Source: Sitta carolinensis
Taxonomy: Eukaryota; Chordata; Aves; Passeriformes; Sittidae
Reading direction: 5' to 3'
DNA: 64,000 nt
Assembly: GCA_032173965.1 (NCBI GenBank)
Contig: JAVUNC010000004.1
Span: forward strand, 64,044,501-64,108,500
This document shows, one piece after another, positions 61,901 to 64,000 of this stretch. The stretch's first letter is position 1, and each line of letters begins with the position of its first letter. The notes beneath the pieces are model-generated. The model had not been told where the DNA came from. It did not search any database and worked only from the letters and a program-made list of their open reading frames with translations. The position numbers and the translations under genes were made by a program.

Positions 61901-62984
61901 GGGAATGACCACCTGGGAAGCGGCTACAAATGGAATTCCATGAGGGCTAGTCTGTACTTGCTTTGAAACAGAGAGTTAAAACAAGGATGCAAATATAGAA
62001 ATGTCAATGCAGTGGAGGACCATGATATTTCACAAATAACAGACAAGTTAGAAGACCGAAGCCAAGGAAATGGAATGAAAGCTGTACAAAATGCAGGGAT
62101 GTGCACTTGTGTTAGAGCCTTGATTACTTGGTGTCTGCTGGAAACAGCAGCAGAGGAGGAGCAAGACTAAGTGATTAAATCAGCTGCAGGATGACCACAT
62201 CACCATGGTACAATCCCCAAACCTGCAAGTGTTACGAGGAGATGTACCACGAAACATATTTCCTCATGCCACAGTAAAAAGCACAGGTGAGACCCCAGCT
62301 GAAATACTGCACATTTCTGGGGACTTCTCTTTCAGAAGAGATGAATTCAGAAAGAATTCCTGCAGCATTTATCTCTGTCTTGGCACTGTAACAATGCCTG
62401 ATGCCTGTGGTATCATGCAAATGCTATGTTCCATTCCTGGAACATATTATTTACACCCGGAAGGACTCTGAAGATGAATGGAGAGTCTCACATACAAGAG
62501 GAGTCTTAAAAGGCCTTGGCTTTCTCAGTCTAATAAAATGAAGGAACCTCATCAGCACAGACATCAGAGAGACAGAACTCCTGAAGCAAAAGCCAATGTA
62601 GACATTAATTAAGATAAGCCAGTCATGAATACATTTAGGATGGAAATCAGAAAAAGCTTTGTAATCATAAGAGCATGAAGGTCAGAAACACTGAGGAAAA
62701 TAACAGGAATGTCAGGAGGTTGAATTTATGATGTGGGAATACCAAAACTTGCTGCTGTGTCTTATGACTCTTAAACCAATTGCAAATAGGTTGTTTAATC
62801 TTAAAATATGATGGAAGAGTTGAATGAATTTACAGCAGAGAATAAAGGCAAAGAGAACACTCACCTGAAACAGCCAAAGTCATGATGCAGGCACAGGAAT
62901 TACACTGGACAGTGGGATCCTCTGATTCAAGCAGATCCAGAATTGGCTCAAGTAAACCCATTTGGACAACTAATTCTTTGTCAA
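43862..62984 (-). CDS. Vac8-like armadillo-repeat protein, 3' 11 exons, 5'-partial
   Basis: Eleven minus-strand exons, listed separately, join with all phases matching into 418 residues and a TAA stop. The product is a run of tandem ARM repeats from [15 protein letters not shown] to about residue 378, then a polar helical tail ([15 protein letters not shown]). Segments such as [61 protein letters not shown] and [12 protein letters not shown] follow yeast Vac8 in order, and the match continues into Vac8's last repeats ([15 protein letters not shown] against its GIRGFLIRFL region). Yeast Vac8 is a lipid-anchored vacuole-membrane adaptor; what a vertebrate relative does is not known to me. The N-terminal part, where a lipid-anchor signal would be, is right of the window. 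It might also carry an ARMC-type name. It is convergent with MAP7. Confidence 0.88.
43984..44856 (-). other. Vac8-like intron with CR1 tail
   Basis: Contains the short CR1 tail at 44720-44795 beside the exon border. Nothing else recognised. Confidence 0.7.
44720..44795 (+). mobile_element. CR1 LINE extreme 3' tail
   Basis: GTCGGACTTGATGATCTCAG, TTTTCCAACCCTAATTCC and ATGATTCCAGAGATTCCATG form a CR1 end with a partly repeated terminal motif. Confidence 0.85.
44857..44982 (-). CDS. Vac8-like exon, last ARM repeat
   Basis: Between atttatgcag and gtatgt, phase 1 to 1. It encodes [20 protein letters not shown] and [20 protein letters not shown] (residues 337-378). It aligns with the final Vac8 repeat (GIRGFLIRFLKSD...HIALWTILQLLE), which supports Vac8 over other ARM proteins. 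Confidence 0.9.
44983..46215 (-). other. Vac8-like intron, no recognised content
   Basis: Open frames at 45177-46143 on both strands lack splice and family support. Confidence 0.6.
46216..46350 (-). CDS. Vac8-like exon, ARM repeat
   Basis: Between ctgccttccag and gtaact, phase 1 to 1. It encodes [20 protein letters not shown] and [14 protein letters not shown] (residues 292-336). A second GT seven bases upstream of the donor would be out of phase. Confidence 0.88.
46351..47236 (-). other. Vac8-like intron, no recognised content
   Basis: AT-rich; nothing recognised. Confidence 0.65.
47237..47351 (-). CDS. Vac8-like exon, ARM repeat
   Basis: Between cctgtggcag and gtatgg, phase 0 to 1. It encodes [20 protein letters not shown] and [18 protein letters not shown] (residues 254-291). 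Here the ARM core is less canonical but still patterned. Confidence 0.9.
47352..49252 (-). other. Vac8-like intron with family A LTR
   Basis: Contains the LTR at 47548-47841. The rest is unrecognised. Confidence 0.65.
47548..47841 (+). mobile_element. Solo LTR of family A, plus orientation
   Basis: It starts TGTTGTCCCTGAAAAT and CCTTCTGATTTGTTT, the same as the minus-strand reading of 909-1207 and 1704-1998, and ends CTACAACA. It has a TATA-like box (GATATAAATAG) and AATAAA (TTTCAATAAACTTG) in the expected order. More diverged than the other two copies; no clean target duplication. Confidence 0.78.
49253..49381 (-). CDS. Vac8-like exon, ARM repeat
   Basis: Between actcttctcag and gtaggt, 43 whole codons. 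It encodes [20 protein letters not shown] and [18 protein letters not shown] (residues 211-253). CIIKNLS is the usual third-helix core. Confidence 0.92.
49944..50205 (-). mobile_element. CR1 LINE 3' end
   Basis: Plus-strand GAATCACAGAATGGCCTGTG, GGGAGGGACC, GGCCAGGTTGCTCAGAGCCC and CCAACTTGGCCTT are the reversed avian CR1 tail. It is relatively well preserved. Confidence 0.93.
51329..52026 (+). other. Candidate nested transcript with three phase-compatible exons
   Basis: Three plus-strand open segments join in phase. They are 51329-51374 (gcttacag to gtaagt, [15 protein letters not shown]), 51553-51673 (gtgtttcag to gtaagg, [19 protein letters not shown]...) and 51836-52026 (ttcccaacag to [23 protein letters not shown]...). 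AATAAA follows within 30 bases of the stop. The last segment is Lys/Glu-rich and could be helical. No family recognised. The minus strand is also open across much of the area, so this may be chance. Confidence 0.3.
52053..52058 (+). promoter_or_regulatory. Possible poly(A) signal after the nested open frame
   Basis: AATAAA about 27 bases after the TAG at 52024-52026. A second AATAAA lies near 52090. Confidence 0.3.
53795..53928 (-). CDS. Vac8-like exon, ARM repeat
   Basis: Between ttcccaccccag and gtatgg, phase 1 to 0. It encodes [40 protein letters not shown] and HPPNQ (residues 166-210). This start is chosen over a later in-exon AG because it is in phase with the 46-nt exon. Confidence 0.92.
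53929..55071 (-). other. Vac8-like intron, no recognised content
   Basis: Moderately GC-balanced; several both-strand open frames without support. Confidence 0.65.
55072..55117 (-). CDS. Vac8-like 46-nt exon completing an ARM repeat
   Basis: Between gcacaagcag and gtaagc, phase 0 to 1. It encodes only [15 protein letters not shown] (residues 151-165), matching Vac8 VKCQATLALRNLASD. Without it the neighbouring exons would lack the third helix of one ARM repeat, and the next exon could only be joined by a weaker internal acceptor. Confidence 0.9.
55118..55932 (-). other. Vac8-like intron, no recognised content
   Basis: A- and T-runs only (for example near 55290 and 55570). Confidence 0.65.
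55933..56058 (-). CDS. Vac8-like exon, ARM repeat junction
   Basis: Between tctttgcag and gtaaag, 42 whole codons. It encodes [20 protein letters not shown] and [17 protein letters not shown] (residues 109-150). [13 protein letters not shown] corresponds to Vac8 YYCTTALSNIAVD. Confidence 0.93.
56059..57248 (-). other. Vac8-like intron, no recognised content
   Basis: AT-rich; nothing recognised. Confidence 0.65.
57249..57331 (-). CDS. Vac8-like exon, ARM repeat first half
   Basis: Between ttaatggcag and gtatga, phase 1 to 0. It encodes [20 protein letters not shown] and ESPDSEVQ (residues 81-108), helices 1-2 of an ARM repeat that is completed by the next exon. Confidence 0.93.
57332..58353 (-). 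other. Vac8-like intron, no recognised content
   Basis: AT-rich; nothing recognised. Confidence 0.65.
58354..58476 (-). CDS. Vac8-like exon, ARM repeat
   Basis: Between cttttctccag and gtactt, phase 1 to 1. It encodes [20 protein letters not shown] and [20 protein letters not shown] (residues 40-80), one complete ARM repeat per exon, very close to the Vac8 AKS-x-x-x-RVQRNATGALLN motif. Confidence 0.93.
58477..62864 (-). other. Vac8-like intron with degraded LINE
   Basis: Contains the degraded CR1-like stretch at 62200-62760 and A-runs near 59480. The rest is unrecognised. Confidence 0.65.
62200..62760 (+). mobile_element. Degraded CR1/L3-like LINE fragment
   Basis: CAGGTGAGACCCCAGCTGAA, ATACTGCACATTTCTGGGG and later TTTAGGATGGAAATCAGAAA follow the order of old CR1 3' coding sequence ('aatactgtgtccagttctgg', 'taggatggatataaggaa'). 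Highly diverged. Confidence 0.5.
62865..62984 (-). CDS. Vac8-like exon 1 in window, ARM repeat
   Basis: Minus-strand exon between tttgaatag and gtgagt, phase 1 to 1. It encodes [20 protein letters not shown] and [15 protein letters not shown] (residues 1-39), one full ARM repeat with the usual G-x-L-E-P-I-L-x-L-L core. An upstream exon ending in one base is required and was not found before position 64000. Confidence 0.9.
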
Positions 62985-64000
62985 CTATTCAAAAATTCAA
63001 GAAAAAAATGGACAAATAAAAAAGTAAACAGTTAGTGATTTTGTGGAAAGAATACTTTGTCCACTGACTGCTTTGGAGATCTGCATTATGATTATACAAA
63101 ATACACCTAAGATGGAAACAGCCTGAAAGCCACTCACAGTCCCTAGATGGGTTTGCTTAATTCCCCTTCAGACACATGAAAGAGTGAAACAGATGTCTGG
63201 AGGTTTTAGGCCAGAAGGTTCCAAATCAGATTAATTTTGGCAAGAGCAACTGCAGCTTTCCAATAGGTTCACAATTTACTCAGCAACCCCTCCATCCTTT
63301 CTTCTGAGGCCTGCCCTTTAAATATTATTTTTTCTTTGTAAACAGTGACATGATAATATTTGCAGCAAAATCCTTACAAAAGAAAGCAAGGAAAAAGGCC
63401 AGCTTTGCTGAAGACTGACCCTGTCTTCTGCTATTACAGGACTGCAGGATGGAATACTTGTTGTGGCCCAGGTGCCCAGGAGTGCAGCAGTAGATGCAAC
63501 AAGGACTCTGTTGATGAGGTGTGGCATGTTCATGCCCTGTCTATCAACATAAACTTTATAGGGAAGTTTTTCCTCTGCATCTCCCAGATTCTATCTCAAA
63601 TCTATTTTCCCCTTTAGTTACAGAAGCAAGTGAATTATACTAAGCATTTAAACCTCTTTTTTTTTTTTTTCTCTGCAAACAATTTAAGACTAAGATCCAG
63701 TTCATAAATAACCAGAAAATGAGCACAGTCTCGTACATACAGTTTATTTCTATGAGCTGTATCTGTTGTTTCAAAGGAAAAATGTCTGTAGATCCAAGAA
63801 TGAGAATAGAATTCCCACACTGGTGTGGAAATAATTTATCAGCCTTTGCACACAGATCCAAGAACTCTTGCCACATTATATAATCTAGCTAGAGGGATCT
63901 GATGTATCTTGGTGCCACCAGAAGCTACGTATCTTGCAGTCAGAATCAGACTCACTCTTGTCCCATCAGGAACACAAAAAAGGGAATCTAGATTTGTGTA
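62985..64000 (-). other. Vac8-like intron reaching the right edge
   Basis: I looked for the preceding ARM exon and did not find one. The T-run at about 63657-63670 is the only clear element. Confidence 0.6.

Noticed and set aside
63318..63533. Upstream exon of the Vac8-like gene
   Set aside because: The frame NRVLVASTAALLGTW looks vaguely ARM-like, but no donor in the required phase follows and the repeat pattern fails.

Overview
The window is vertebrate genomic DNA, most likely from a bird and probably a songbird. Short exons with GT/AG borders are scattered through long AT-rich introns. The repeats are CR1 LINE tails ending in the ATTCTATGATTCTG-type motif, plus LTRs of avian endogenous retrovirus (ERV) families. 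No bacterial-style gene organisation is present. Species and chromosome are inferred; the gene content is seen directly.

Positions 1-41115, + strand: the 3' four-fifths of MAP7 (ensconsin), a microtubule-binding recruiter of kinesin-1. Fifteen exons (5429-39301) were joined by eye with all splice phases matching. They give 656 continuous residues that follow vertebrate MAP7 from the first coiled coil to the conserved last residues E-V-I-stop. The first exons lie to the left of the window. The introns hold two solo LTRs of one family (909-1207, 1704-1998), a CR1 tail (12464-12842), a CpG-rich island (32340-32790), a third LTR (about 32840-33304), an old CR1 (35845-36370) and a perfect 15-bp hairpin (31496-31534).

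Positions 41116-43861: the gap between two convergent genes, with a 35-T run and an ERVL-type LTR fragment (42599-42980).

Positions 43862-62984, - strand: the 3' part of an armadillo-repeat gene that I assign to the Vac8 family. Eleven exons join in phase into 418 residues of tandem ARM repeats and a polar helical tail. One 46-nt exon (55072-55117) is easy to miss. Its 5' exons lie beyond the right edge. The introns hold CR1 pieces, another copy of the 909/1704 LTR family, and on the opposite strand a splice-compatible open frame with poly(A) signals (51329-52065) that may be a nested transcript or chance.

The two genes need not work together. MAP7 links kinesin-1 to microtubules; yeast Vac8 is a vacuole-membrane adaptor that links cargo receptors to a myosin. 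Both have transport-related roles in their known relatives, but a functional link here is only speculation.
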